Below, piece after piece: positions 1-6,505 of a stretch of DNA of 14,460 bases. The position numbers and the translations under genes are program-made. The first letter of the stretch is position 1; the number at the start of each line of letters is the position of its first letter. The notes beneath the pieces are model-generated. The model made no database searches. It had not been told where the DNA came from and saw only the letters and a list, made by a program, of their open reading frames with translations. The DNA comes from Tessaracoccus flavescens (GTDB taxonomy: Bacteria > Actinomycetota > Actinomycetes > Propionibacteriales > Propionibacteriaceae), in NCBI GenBank assembly GCA_020741375.1, contig DYZF01000183.1:1-14460 (forward strand). Reading direction: 5' to 3'.

Positions 1-113
1 CATGCCGATGGTCGTGACATCGCTGTCATGCCCAGAGTCGTATGTCTTCGGTGTCCGTCGTGTCCGGGTTACCCGGTACCCCCGATCCTCCGCCTTTCCA
101 CGACACGCAGGCG

Positions 114-142
114 CTGACAGGACCCGCCCGTCGTGATTCAAT
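114..142 (+). promoter_or_regulatory. Putative promoter of the arsR-CDF operon
   Basis: CTGACA at 114-119 and TTCAAT at 137-142 are separated by 17 bp and match the -35 and -10 consensus at about five and four of six positions. The predicted transcript would start near 149, inside the operator-like palindrome, so a bound repressor would block initiation. This is by eye only. Confidence 0.4.
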
Positions 143-151
143 ACATCTGAA

Positions 152-165
152 CACCTGATCAGGTG
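152..165. promoter_or_regulatory. Operator-like palindrome before the first arsR gene
   Basis: CACCTGATCAGGTG is a perfect 14-bp palindrome centred between 158 and 159. It lies just after the predicted -10 and directly next to the AAGGAG ribosome-binding site (166-171). Flanking TGAA (148-151) and further TTCA (137-140) half-sites resemble the AT-richer arms of ArsR/SmtB operators. Family members normally repress their own operon from such a site and release it on metal binding; that this palindrome is the operator is inference. Confidence 0.55.
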
Positions 166-177
166 AAGGAGTATTGG

Positions 178-570
178 ATGGAGCAGGTTGTGGGGCTCGA
201 CGGGTGTGCCATCACGTGCGTCCACCCCGATCGGGTGCGGATGGTGCGGGAGGCCGCCCCCCGCGAGGAGGCGCTGACACGCGTGACCGGGCTGTTCAAG
301 CTGCTGGGTGATCCGACGCGGTCCCGATTGCTGTATGCCCTGCTGGAGGCCGGCGAGATGTGCGTGTGTGACCTCGCGGCGGCGACGGACACCGCGGAGG
401 CCACGGTGTCGCAGGCGTTGCGCCTGTTGCGTACCGCTGGCGTGGTCGCCGGACGCCGGGAGGGCCGCAACGTGTTCTACCGACTGTCGGACGCGCACGT
501 CCGGATGTTGCTGGACGTGACGCGGGAGCATGCGCTGCACGAGGCGGACGGGGCGGGGGTGCTCGGATGA
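178..570 (+). CDS. ArsR/SmtB-family metal-sensing repressor
   Basis: A 130-residue winged-helix repressor that probably controls the CDF exporter it overlaps. The ATG at 178 is preferred over the in-frame GTG at 163 because AAGGAG (166-171) sits 6 bp before it. The HTH core runs from about residue 40 (LLGDPTRSRLL) to 100 (GRNVFYRLSD). Two metal sites known in this family are both visible. One is an alpha3N-type site: C62-x-C64 in GEMCVCDL, with C10 and C14 in the N-terminal arm. The other is an alpha5-type site, D105-x-H107-x10-H118-x2-H121. This residue set resembles CadC/SmtB, so Cd, Pb or Zn sensing is likely; the exact metal is inferred. Its stop overlaps the exporter start as ATGA, implying translational coupling. 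Confidence 0.9.
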   Translation: MEQVVGLDGCAITCVHPDRVRMVREAAPREEALTRVTGLFKLLGDPTRSRLLYALLEAGEMCVCDLAAATDTAEATVSQALRLLRTAGVVAGRREGRNVFYRLSDAHVRMLLDVTREHALHEADGAGVLG

Positions 571-1481
571 GCGGGGGACACGCCCACGGGCACGGGGCCG
601 CACTCTCGGCGTCCGGCCGGCACCGGTGGCGGCTGGCGGTCACGTTCGGGCTGACTGCGACCTTCTTCGTGGTGGAATTGGGCGCCGGCGTGTTCAGCGG
701 GTCACTGGCCCTGATCAGCGATGCCGGGCACATGGCGGCCGACGTGGTCACCCTCGGCGCCGCGCTGGTTGCCACGCGCCTGGCCGCGATGCCCGACGCG
801 ACGGGACGGCGCACCTACGGCCGGTACCGGGCCGAGGTGTTCGCATCCGGACTGGCCGTGCTGATGATGCTGGGCGTGGCGGTGTACATCGTGGTGGAGG
901 CGGTTCGTCGCCTGGGCCAGCCGGTCGAGCCGACCTCTGGAGTGATGCTCGTGGTGGGCGTGGTCGGGCTGGCGATCAACGCCGTCGGCATCATCCTGTT
1001 GCGCACCGGTGCCGGGGAGAGCCTGAACGTGAAGGGCGCTTACTTGGAGGTGATGGCGGACGCGGTCGGTTCGGTCGGTGTGATCGTGGCCGGCCTGTTG
1101 GTGTTGTGGACCGGTCAGTCCTTCTGGGACACGGTCATCGCCCTGGCCATCGCCGTGTTCGTGGCGGTTCGAGCCTTAATGCTGGGCCGCGAGGTCCTCG
1201 CGGTCCTGGGGCAGCATGCGCCCGCCGGTATGGAGCCTCAGGAAATCATCGCCGCCCTCGCCGACGTGGAAGGGGTCGCCGACGTCCACGACCTGCACGT
1301 GTGGCAGTTGACCTCCGGCATGGACGTGGCCACGGCACACCTGGTCGCGGCCGACGAACAGCCCGAGCAGGCGGTGCTCGCCGCTGCCAGCGCCGTGCTG
1401 CGTGAGCAGTTCAACATCGAACACGCGACGCTGCAGGTCGAGTCCGCCTCGGGGCATGGCTGTCAGGGCGCTGACTGGTGA
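567..1481 (+). CDS. CDF-family cation efflux protein (CzcD/ZitB-like)
   Basis: A 304-residue inner-membrane cation/proton antiporter expected to export Zn, Cd or Co from the cytoplasm. The short His-rich start (HAHGHG, residues 5-10), about six hydrophobic segments between residues 23 and 200, and a C-terminal cytoplasmic domain with VHDLHVWQL near 251-259 are standard for the CDF family, as is the length. The transmembrane-2 half of the metal site is intact (D52, H55-xxx-D59). The transmembrane-5 half reads E161-xxx-D165, where ZitB and CzcD have HxxxD, which could shift metal preference. It starts inside the stop of the preceding arsR gene (ATGA) and so belongs to that operon. Confidence 0.92.
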   Translation: MSGGHAHGHGAALSASGRHRWRLAVTFGLTATFFVVELGAGVFSGSLALISDAGHMAADVVTLGAALVATRLAAMPDATGRRTYGRYRAEVFASGLAVLMMLGVAVYIVVEAVRRLGQPVEPTSGVMLVVGVVGLAINAVGIILLRTGAGESLNVKGAYLEVMADAVGSVGVIVAGLLVLWTGQSFWDTVIALAIAVFVAVRALMLGREVLAVLGQHAPAGMEPQEIIAALADVEGVADVHDLHVWQLTSGMDVATAHLVAADEQPEQAVLAAASAVLREQFNIEHATLQVESASGHGCQGADW

Positions 1482-1511
1482 GCCCACCCGACCGCGGTGC
1501 ATCAGAAGAGG

Positions 1512-1561
1512 CACACGCCCTGCTGGGCGCCTGCGTGAGCAGGGCCCAGCGGGCGCGTGTG
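1512..1561. terminator. Hairpin between converging metal operons
   Basis: A long GC-rich inverted repeat: CACACGCCCTGCTGGGC (from 1512) pairs with GCCCAGCGGGCGCGTGTG (to 1561), with one bulged base and one mismatch, around a loop of about 14 bases. It lies between the stop of the CDF gene (1481) and the stop of the oppositely oriented ATPase (1582). There is no clear U-tract, which is common for actinobacterial terminators, and the hairpin would serve both strands. Confidence 0.6.
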
Positions 1562-1581
1562 TCGGTGCGTGCCGGCGCCCG

Positions 1582-3564
1582 TCAGGCGGTGACGACAGCG
1601 TTGTTGTCGGCAGCCTGCGCGGAGCCGCTCTGATCGAGCGGGGTGAGTTCGGTGCGCTGGGCCTTGGCGGCCCGGAGTCCGTTGGCGATCACGACCACCT
1701 CGGCCACTTCGTGGACGAGGACGACCGCGGCCAGTCCCAGTACCCCGGTGATCGCCAGCGGCAGCAGGACGGTGATGATCACCAGCGACAGGACGATGTT
1801 CTGGTTGATGATCCGTCCGCCGCGGCGGGCGTGGGCCAGCGCTTGGGGGATGAGCCGCAGGTCGTGGCCGGTGAAGGCCACGTCGGCGGACTCGATGGCG
1901 GCGTCCGACCCGGTGGCGCCCATCGCGATGCCCACGGTCGCCCCGGCGAGGGCGGGGGTGTCGTTGATGCCGTCGCCGATCATCGCGGTGGGGACCTGGT
2001 CGTTGAGGTCGGCGACGATGCGGGCCTTGTCTTCGGGGCGTAGTGCGGCCCGCACGTCGTCGATGCCGGCGTCGCGTCCCAAAGCTGCTGCTGTCCGGGC
2101 GTTGTCGCCGGTCAGCATGCTCACCCCGACCCCCTGTTCGGCCAAGGTGGAGACGACCTCGGGCACCTCGGGTCGGAGTTCGTCGCGCACGCCGATGACC
2201 CCGGCCGTCACGCCGTCGACGGTGACCAGGACGCAGGTCCGGCCCTCGGCCTCGAGCTGGGCCACGCGGTCGGCGAGCGGGCCGGCATCTATCCAGCGGG
2301 GGCTGCCGACCGCGACGCGGCGCCCCTCGACCGTCCCGACCACACCGTGCCCGGCCGTCTCCTCGACGTGCGCGGCGGCCGGGGCGTCGGGTGTGGCTGC
2401 GACGATGGCGACCGCCAGCGGATGGGTGGACTGCCGCTCGAGCGCTGCGGCGTAGGACAGCACGTCCGCCTCGCTCCAGCCCTCGGTCGTCACCACCGAG
2501 GTGACAACGGGTTGGTTGACGGTGAGGGTGCCGGTCTTGTCCATGGCCAGGTGCCGGATCGAGCCGAGTCGTTCGAAGGCGGCGCCGCTCTTGATGATGA
2601 CGCCGAACCTGCTCGCCGCCCCGATCGCCGACACCACCGTGACCGGTACCGAGATGGCCAAGGCGCAAGGACTCGCGGCCACCAGCACCACCAGGGCGCG
2701 GGTGATCCACAGCTCGGGGTCCCCGAACAGCGAGCCGACCACCCCCACCAGCAGCGCCAGCACCATCACCCCGGGGACGAGCGGACGGGCGATCCGGTCG
2801 GCCAGGCGTGCCCGGTTGCCCTTCTCGGCCTGCGCCTGCTCGACGAGTTCGACGATCGTGGTCAAGGAATTGTCGGTGCCGGCGGCGGTGGCCTCGACCT
2901 CCAGCACGCCGGAGGTGTTGATCGAACCGGCCGACACCTGCGCGCCCGCCTCGACCTCGACGGGGATCGACTCACCGGTGATCGCCGAGGTGTCGAGGCT
3001 GGACCGCCCGGACCGCACCACGCCATCGGTGGCGACCCGCTCGCCGGGCCGGACCAACATGAGCTGCCCCACGGTGAGTTCCCGCGCCGGGATGATGGCC
3101 GACTCGCGACCGCGCAGGACGGTGGCGGTCTCCGGCACCAGCTTCAGCAGGGCCCTCAGGCCACCCCGGGCCCTGTCCATCGCTTTGTCCTCAAGCATCT
3201 CGGCCAGCGAGTACAGGAAGGCCAGGGCCGCAGCCTCCTCGACATAGCCCAGGATGACCGCACCCACGGCGCTGATCGTCATCAACAGGCCGATCCCCAG
3301 CTTCCGCTTGCGGAACAGGTTCCTCAGCGCCCCCGGGACGAACGTCGAGGCACCGGCGAGCAGGCCCACCCAGAACAGGACCAGGGCGATCGTCCCGGCA
3401 GCCGGCGCCTCGACCAGCCACTCGACCAAGAACCCCGCGACCAGGAACACCCCGGACAGGACCGGCAGGAGGACCGCCCGATCACGCCACCAAGGGATCT
3501 CGACCTCCTCGTCCGCCTCAACCCCAGCCGTGACTGGAGCCTCGCAACCGCACGCGCTGCTCAC
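1582..3564 (-). CDS. P1B-type heavy-metal-transporting ATPase
   Basis: A 660-residue metal-exporting P-type ATPase, probably for Cd, Pb, Zn or Co. Visible motifs in order are TGES (196-199) in the actuator domain, SPC (298-300) in the transport helix, DKTGT with phosphorylated D342, the nucleotide-binding HP dipeptide H381-P382, TGDN (485-488), GDGIND (530-535), and HE (618-619) in the last helix. The SPC plus late HE pairing is the pattern of the P1B-4 group rather than the CPC of ZntA/CadA, although the usual HEGGT is HEVAE here. No N-terminal HMA domain is present; only C5 and C7 in a 25-residue tail could bind metal. The start overlaps the stop of the upstream cmtR-like gene by 4 bp. M. 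tuberculosis CmtR likewise sits by the ATPase gene ctpG, which favours Cd/Pb as substrate. Confidence 0.92.
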   Translation of the reverse strand: MSSACGCEAPVTAGVEADEEVEIPWWRDRAVLLPVLSGVFLVAGFLVEWLVEAPAAGTIALVLFWVGLLAGASTFVPGALRNLFRKRKLGIGLLMTISAVGAVILGYVEEAAALAFLYSLAEMLEDKAMDRARGGLRALLKLVPETATVLRGRESAIIPARELTVGQLMLVRPGERVATDGVVRSGRSSLDTSAITGESIPVEVEAGAQVSAGSINTSGVLEVEATAAGTDNSLTTIVELVEQAQAEKGNRARLADRIARPLVPGVMVLALLVGVVGSLFGDPELWITRALVVLVAASPCALAISVPVTVVSAIGAASRFGVIIKSGAAFERLGSIRHLAMDKTGTLTVNQPVVTSVVTTEGWSEADVLSYAAALERQSTHPLAVAIVAATPDAPAAAHVEETAGHGVVGTVEGRRVAVGSPRWIDAGPLADRVAQLEAEGRTCVLVTVDGVTAGVIGVRDELRPEVPEVVSTLAEQGVGVSMLTGDNARTAAALGRDAGIDDVRAALRPEDKARIVADLNDQVPTAMIGDGINDTPALAGATVGIAMGATGSDAAIESADVAFTGHDLRLIPQALAHARRGGRIINQNIVLSLVIITVLLPLAITGVLGLAAVVLVHEVAEVVVIANGLRAAKAQRTELTPLDQSGSAQAADNNAVVTA

Positions 3565-3932
3565 GCCAAATCCTCCTCGTCATCGCGATGGGACGCGCAA
3601 CCCGCCACCCCGCACGCGGGGTCGATGCAGGGGACTTCCTCGTCCACCGCCAAGGTGACGTCGACCAGCGCCACCAACGCCGCCGCGAGGTGCGGATCGG
3701 CGATCTCGTAGCGCGTCTGGCGCCCCTCCGGCTCGGACACGACGATCCCGCACCCCCGAAGACAGGTCAGGTGGTTGGAAACGTTGGTCCGGGTCAGGTC
3801 CAGGTCACGCGCCAGTTGCGCCGGATAGCCCGGACCGTCCAGCAGGGACAACAGGATGCGGGAACGCGTGGGATCGGCCATGGCCCGCCCCAACCGATTC
3901 ATCACATCCACACGAGAAGCAATAGTCAGCAT
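3561..3932 (-). CDS. cmtR: CmtR-like Cd/Pb-sensing ArsR-family repressor
   Basis: A 123-residue winged-helix repressor closely resembling M. tuberculosis CmtR from memory of that protein (shared stretches such as GRAMADPTRSRIL and VSNHLTCLRGCGIVV). CmtR binds Cd and Pb through two cysteines in the recognition helix and one near the C-terminus. Here the helix pair is CLRGC, and a C-terminal cysteine follows in EEVPCIDPAC, so the site looks complete; two further cysteines lie in the tail. The ATG at 3932 is chosen over an in-frame TTG at 3950 because a TATGGT -10 element lies six bases before it, which would give a leaderless mRNA. It overlaps the ATPase gene by 4 bp and presumably represses both. 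Confidence 0.88.
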   Translation of the reverse strand: MLTIASRVDVMNRLGRAMADPTRSRILLSLLDGPGYPAQLARDLDLTRTNVSNHLTCLRGCGIVVSEPEGRQTRYEIADPHLAAALVALVDVTLAVDEEVPCIDPACGVAGCASHRDDEEDLA

Positions 3933-3962
3933 ATGGTGACCATACAGCAAACGCTGACTATT
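3921..3962. promoter_or_regulatory. Double inverted-repeat operator at the cmtR promoter
   Basis: A perfect 10-bp inverted repeat, AATAGTCAGC (3921-3930) and GCTGACTATT (3953-3962), flanks a second dyad TATGGT-G-ACCATA (3932-3944). The outer arms are 32 bp apart centre to centre, about three helical turns. One arm lies within codons 2-4 of cmtR and the inner dyad contains the -10 element and start codon. This is a strong candidate for CmtR autoregulation; binding is inferred. Confidence 0.6.
3939..3944 (-). promoter_or_regulatory. -10 element for leaderless cmtR transcript
   Basis: On the - strand TATGGT is followed by six bases and then the ATG at 3932, so the usual +1 falls on the A of the start codon. 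No Shine-Dalgarno sequence is visible before this ATG. A weak -35 candidate, TTGGAC, lies about 19 bp upstream. Confidence 0.5.
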
Positions 3963-4230
3963 CGTCCAAGTCGGCTGGAGCTAGCTGCAGGCCTGCTCGG
4001 AGGGCAGGCGGCTTCGTCGGCGCGGGACGCCTGCGCCCGCAGCGTGGTGATGGACTCACGGAGGGCCTGGAGTGCGGCGATCCGTCGGTCGACGTCGGTG
4101 AGGCGGTCGTCGAGCAGGTCGCCGACGCGCTGGCAGGGGGCCACGTCGGCGTCCCGGATCTGGAGGACCTGCCGGATCTCAGCAAGGTCAGTCCGGCCCT
4201 GCCGAGATGATCGACTCGCTGCTGGCCGAT
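3958..4230 (-). pseudogene. Decayed ZntR/CueR-like MerR-family regulator
   Basis: No intact gene fills the 440 bp between cmtR and the kinase gene, but the - strand carries a recognisable MerR C-terminal half. From about 4189 one frame reads DLAEIRQVLQIRD, then VAPCQRVGDLLDDRLTDVD and RRIAALQALRE, then DEAACPP. This parallels ZntR's segment after the DNA-binding domain, including the cysteine before the long dimerisation helix. Just upstream the matching GRAGLT is in another frame (shift near 4183-4186), and the tail motifs EQAC (3984-3998 region) and ADLDE-stop (stop 3958-3960) lie in other frames again. The N-terminal HTH is not found. Several frameshifts plus 5' loss indicate a pseudogene; sequencing error is less likely for this many shifts. 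Confidence 0.6.
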
Positions 4231-4394
4231 CCTGGGTTGGAGGGCCATCAGGTGCCGATGAACACTCCGATGGACACCAATGCGAGACGGACCCAACTCC
4301 CGCCTCTCATGGCGCGGGGCGAACATCCGGTCATGCCGCTGGCTGGGCCGTCGCCAGGTGTGTCGACGCGGCTATGGTGACATTCGGCGGCGTC

Positions 4395-4400
4395 TACGCT
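4395..4400 (+). promoter_or_regulatory. -10 element for leaderless kinase-like gene
   Basis: TACGCT is followed by exactly six bases and GTG at 4407, placing +1 on the start codon. No ribosome-binding site at normal spacing is present, which supports leaderless initiation at this GTG. A competing TATGGT lies at 4373-4378. Confidence 0.4.
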
Positions 4401-4406
4401 GGCGGG

Positions 4407-4916
4407 GTGGCTCGGATCATCGTCGTGTGTGGTCTGCCGGGGTGCGGCAAGACGACCCTCGGCTCGGTGCTTGCTGAGGAGCTGTCCGCGGCCTTTCTGC
4501 GCGTGGATGTCATCGAGACGCCTCTGATTCTCGCTGGTATCGATGTCGGCCCACTGGGATACCAGGTCGTGCACGAAGTCGCTGCCTCGAATCTGGCACT
4601 CGGTACCGATGTCGTGGTCGACCTCGTCAATCCCCTCCCGGAGACGCGCCGGCTCTGGGGCGACCTGGCCGCGCGGTCGGCCTCCACGCTTGTGGTGTTC
4701 GAGTGCGTGGTCCCTGACCGAGCCGAGCATCGTCGTCGTGTTGAGGCGAGGCGCCCCGACCTACCTGGCCAGAGCGTTCCGACGTGGGCTGAGGTGACTG
4801 GCCGCGACTATGTGCCGTGGGACGAAGAACGCGACGGGCCTCGAGTCGTCGTGGACATGACCGATGCCGCCCACGGGGTGGCCATGGCCCGTCGTGAACT
4901 GTCACCCGGCAGCTAG
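4407..4916 (+). CDS. Small P-loop kinase-like (AAA_33-type) protein
   Basis: A 169-residue cytosolic nucleotide-binding protein. A textbook Walker A, GLPGCGKT (9-16), follows a hydrophobic strand at the very N-terminus, the arrangement of small-molecule kinases and phosphotransferases of the AAA_33 group. A second strand ending in VVVDLVNP (69-76) and an Arg-rich lid (HRRRVEARR, 108-116) support phosphoryl transfer, as does an EVTGRDYVPWDEERDG segment before the last strand. The substrate cannot be told. GTG 4407 is preferred over an in-frame ATG at 4374 because it fits the leaderless promoter spacing and puts Walker A at the usual position. It stands alone on + between cmtR and a convergent lipoprotein gene. 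Confidence 0.75.
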   Translation: MARIIVVCGLPGCGKTTLGSVLAEELSAAFLRVDVIETPLILAGIDVGPLGYQVVHEVAASNLALGTDVVVDLVNPLPETRRLWGDLAARSASTLVVFECVVPDRAEHRRRVEARRPDLPGQSVPTWAEVTGRDYVPWDEERDGPRVVVDMTDAAHGVAMARRELSPGS

Positions 4917-5030
4917 CAGGAGCTCGCTCACCTGGCGGTCTGCGAGGCAAGCCTGCCGGCTGCTTCCACAACACGCCGCACGTCCGCACATGCCGCATCC
5001 CGCGCGTCGCAGGTGGAGGCAGGAGTCTCT

Positions 5031-5576
5031 TCACGAGTCTTCTTCGAGGGCGTCTGGGCAGTCGCTCGCCAGGACCAGCGTGAGACGCGATGTCGCAGTC
5101 CTATCGCGCGGCTCTCCGTCGACGCGGTAGATGACCACTTGGCTGGTGACGCTTCCTGTGTCGTCTGCCTCCGGTCGTAATGCGATGGCCAGGCTCACTG
5201 CGGCGGTCGGAGGTATCAGGTAAGCGGCGACGGGTTGGCGTCCGGCCCATAGTGCGGCGTTCTGGGCCGCTGGGTCATGGGTGACTCCGAACTCCAGGGT
5301 TGTGCCGTCTTCGAGTCTCATCGGGGGTACGACCACCACGTCGCTGAGTTTGACGTGGTCATGCTCGCCGAGTTGTACGGATTTGAGCGTGATTGCGTGT
5401 GGGCCCGTGTTCGTGATCGGCACGCCGAACCAGTAGTCCGTGTCGCCGGCGAGTGTGGATTGGCAGATTTGGGTGCTGTTGTCAGGCACCTCCAGGGACG
5501 AGCCGACGGCGCAGCCCGAGGTGCTGGCTGCGGTGAGCAGGCTCCATGCGATCCATGCCGCGCCCCTGTTGCCCAT
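5031..5576 (-). CDS. Putative secreted lipoprotein of unknown function
   Basis: A 181-residue exported protein I do not recognise. The first 22 residues form a signal peptide: N-terminal Arg, a hydrophobic stretch AAWIAWSLLTA, then a weak lipobox TSGC with C22 as the possible lipidated residue. The rest is rich in beta-type segments (for example WFGVPITNTGPHAITLKSV), has a second and third Cys (C38 and one in ASDCPDAL near the end) and no enzymatic motif. It resembles a small beta-sandwich cell-surface protein, but that is only an impression. The ATG at 5576 is six bases after a TACAGT -10 element. It lies 90 bp downstream of an ATPase gene in the same direction, though each has its own promoter-like site. 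Confidence 0.65.
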   Translation of the reverse strand: MGNRGAAWIAWSLLTAASTSGCAVGSSLEVPDNSTQICQSTLAGDTDYWFGVPITNTGPHAITLKSVQLGEHDHVKLSDVVVVPPMRLEDGTTLEFGVTHDPAAQNAALWAGRQPVAAYLIPPTAAVSLAIALRPEADDTGSVTSQVVIYRVDGEPRDRTATSRLTLVLASDCPDALEEDS

Positions 5577-5582
5577 GACGAG

Positions 5583-5588
5583 ACTGTA
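5583..5588 (-). promoter_or_regulatory. -10 element for leaderless lipoprotein transcript
   Basis: TACAGT on the - strand, then six bases, then ATG at 5576. The expected +1 coincides with the start codon. No Shine-Dalgarno sequence is seen. Confidence 0.4.
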
Positions 5589-5666
5589 GACCGGACGGGG
5601 TTCACCACCGTCAGGCTCACTGTCATGCCCGATTGGAGCGGATGGCTCCTCCGCGGTGGCTCGTTC

Positions 5667-6383
5667 TCATTCCAGGCCGAAGTAGCCGGGGTCGGCGAGG
5701 AACCGCCGGTACAGCGCCACGGTCATCAGGTCTTTCCAGGCACGGGTGTGGAGTCCGTCGTCGTCTAGTTCGATGATTCGGGCGCCTGGGGTGGCGGTGA
5801 GGATCGGGGAGTGGGTGGCCATCAGCACCTGGATGCCGTCGTCGCGTAGTTGCGTCAGGAGGTTGGCCAGTTTGATCTGGGTCATGAACGAGAGCCCGGC
5901 CTCGGGCTCGTCGAGCACCAGGAACCCGCCGCTGCGGGACAGGTGTATCAGTTTGGTGTCGAGGAGCTCGGTGAAGGCCTGGCCGTGCGAACGTTCGTGG
6001 TAGGGACCGTCGGCTCCCGGGTTCTGCTCAAGGAAAGTGAGCAGTCCGTGCATGGTCTCGGCGCGCAGGAAGTAGCCCCAGCGGGAACGGGACAGGCCGC
6101 GCACCAGCCGGATCCGTTCGTGCAGCGGCGACTCGGTGGGGCGTTCCGAGGGCCTCAGGTGTGTGCTGCCGCCCTCGGGGCTCAGACCGTATGCCATGGC
6201 GATTGCTTCGATGATGGTTGACTTCCCGACCCCGTTCTCCCCGACCAGGACCGTCAGTTCGGAGAGCTCCAGCCCGTCGCGCAGCAGTTGCCTGACCGCG
6301 CCCATGGTGAATGGCCAGCCGTGATCATCCTTGCTGGGATCACCGACCACCTCGCGGACGGGCAATGAACTGAAAGCGGTCAC
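5667..6383 (-). CDS. ABC/OLD-like AAA ATPase (AAA_21/COG3910-type)
   Basis: A 238-residue soluble ATPase with the ABC-type fold and no membrane segments. It has Walker A GENGVGKST (48-56), a degenerate signature SHGQAF (132-137), Walker B FLVLDEPEAG (154-163) and an H-loop ATHSP with H191. The length and short insert between Walker A and the signature match stand-alone predicted ATPases related to the OLD/RecF group rather than transport ATPases. Such proteins occur in DNA repair and in phage-defence modules, where a nuclease partner is usual; none is encoded next to it. GTG 6383 lies six bases after TAGCCT, fitting a leaderless start. The cellular role is unknown. Confidence 0.8.
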   Translation of the reverse strand: MTAFSSLPVREVVGDPSKDDHGWPFTMGAVRQLLRDGLELSELTVLVGENGVGKSTIIEAIAMAYGLSPEGGSTHLRPSERPTESPLHERIRLVRGLSRSRWGYFLRAETMHGLLTFLEQNPGADGPYHERSHGQAFTELLDTKLIHLSRSGGFLVLDEPEAGLSFMTQIKLANLLTQLRDDGIQVLMATHSPILTATPGARIIELDDDGLHTRAWKDLMTVALYRRFLADPGYFGLE

Positions 6384-6389
6384 AGGCTC

Positions 6390-6395
6390 AGGCTA
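6390..6395 (-). promoter_or_regulatory. -10 element for leaderless ATPase transcript
   Basis: TAGCCT on the - strand is followed by GAGCCT and the GTG start at 6383, putting +1 on the start codon. Confidence 0.4.
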
Positions 6396-6505
6396 GAGCT
6401 CGACCGTGACACTCCGCGCAGGGGATACCGAACGCGCGGATCTGCCGCAGCCAGTTCGAAGATGCCGCCTCTGGCGTTGTGGTCGGAGTGAGCGCAGCAT
6501 CATGT

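Noticed and set aside
15..28. TGACA-TCGC-TGTCA inverted repeat near the left edge
   Set aside because: Only 5-bp arms and no neighbouring gene visible on the left to interpret it; could be chance.
2347..3711. 454-codon + strand frame opposite the ATPase gene
   Set aside because: Low-complexity Arg/Gly/Asp-rich composition, no recognisable domain, and fully antisense to a well-supported ATPase.
3588..4406. Long open + frame running over cmtR and into the kinase-like gene
   Set aside because: It is antisense to cmtR and the MerR remnant and has no domain until the P-loop. High GC keeps the frame open by chance.
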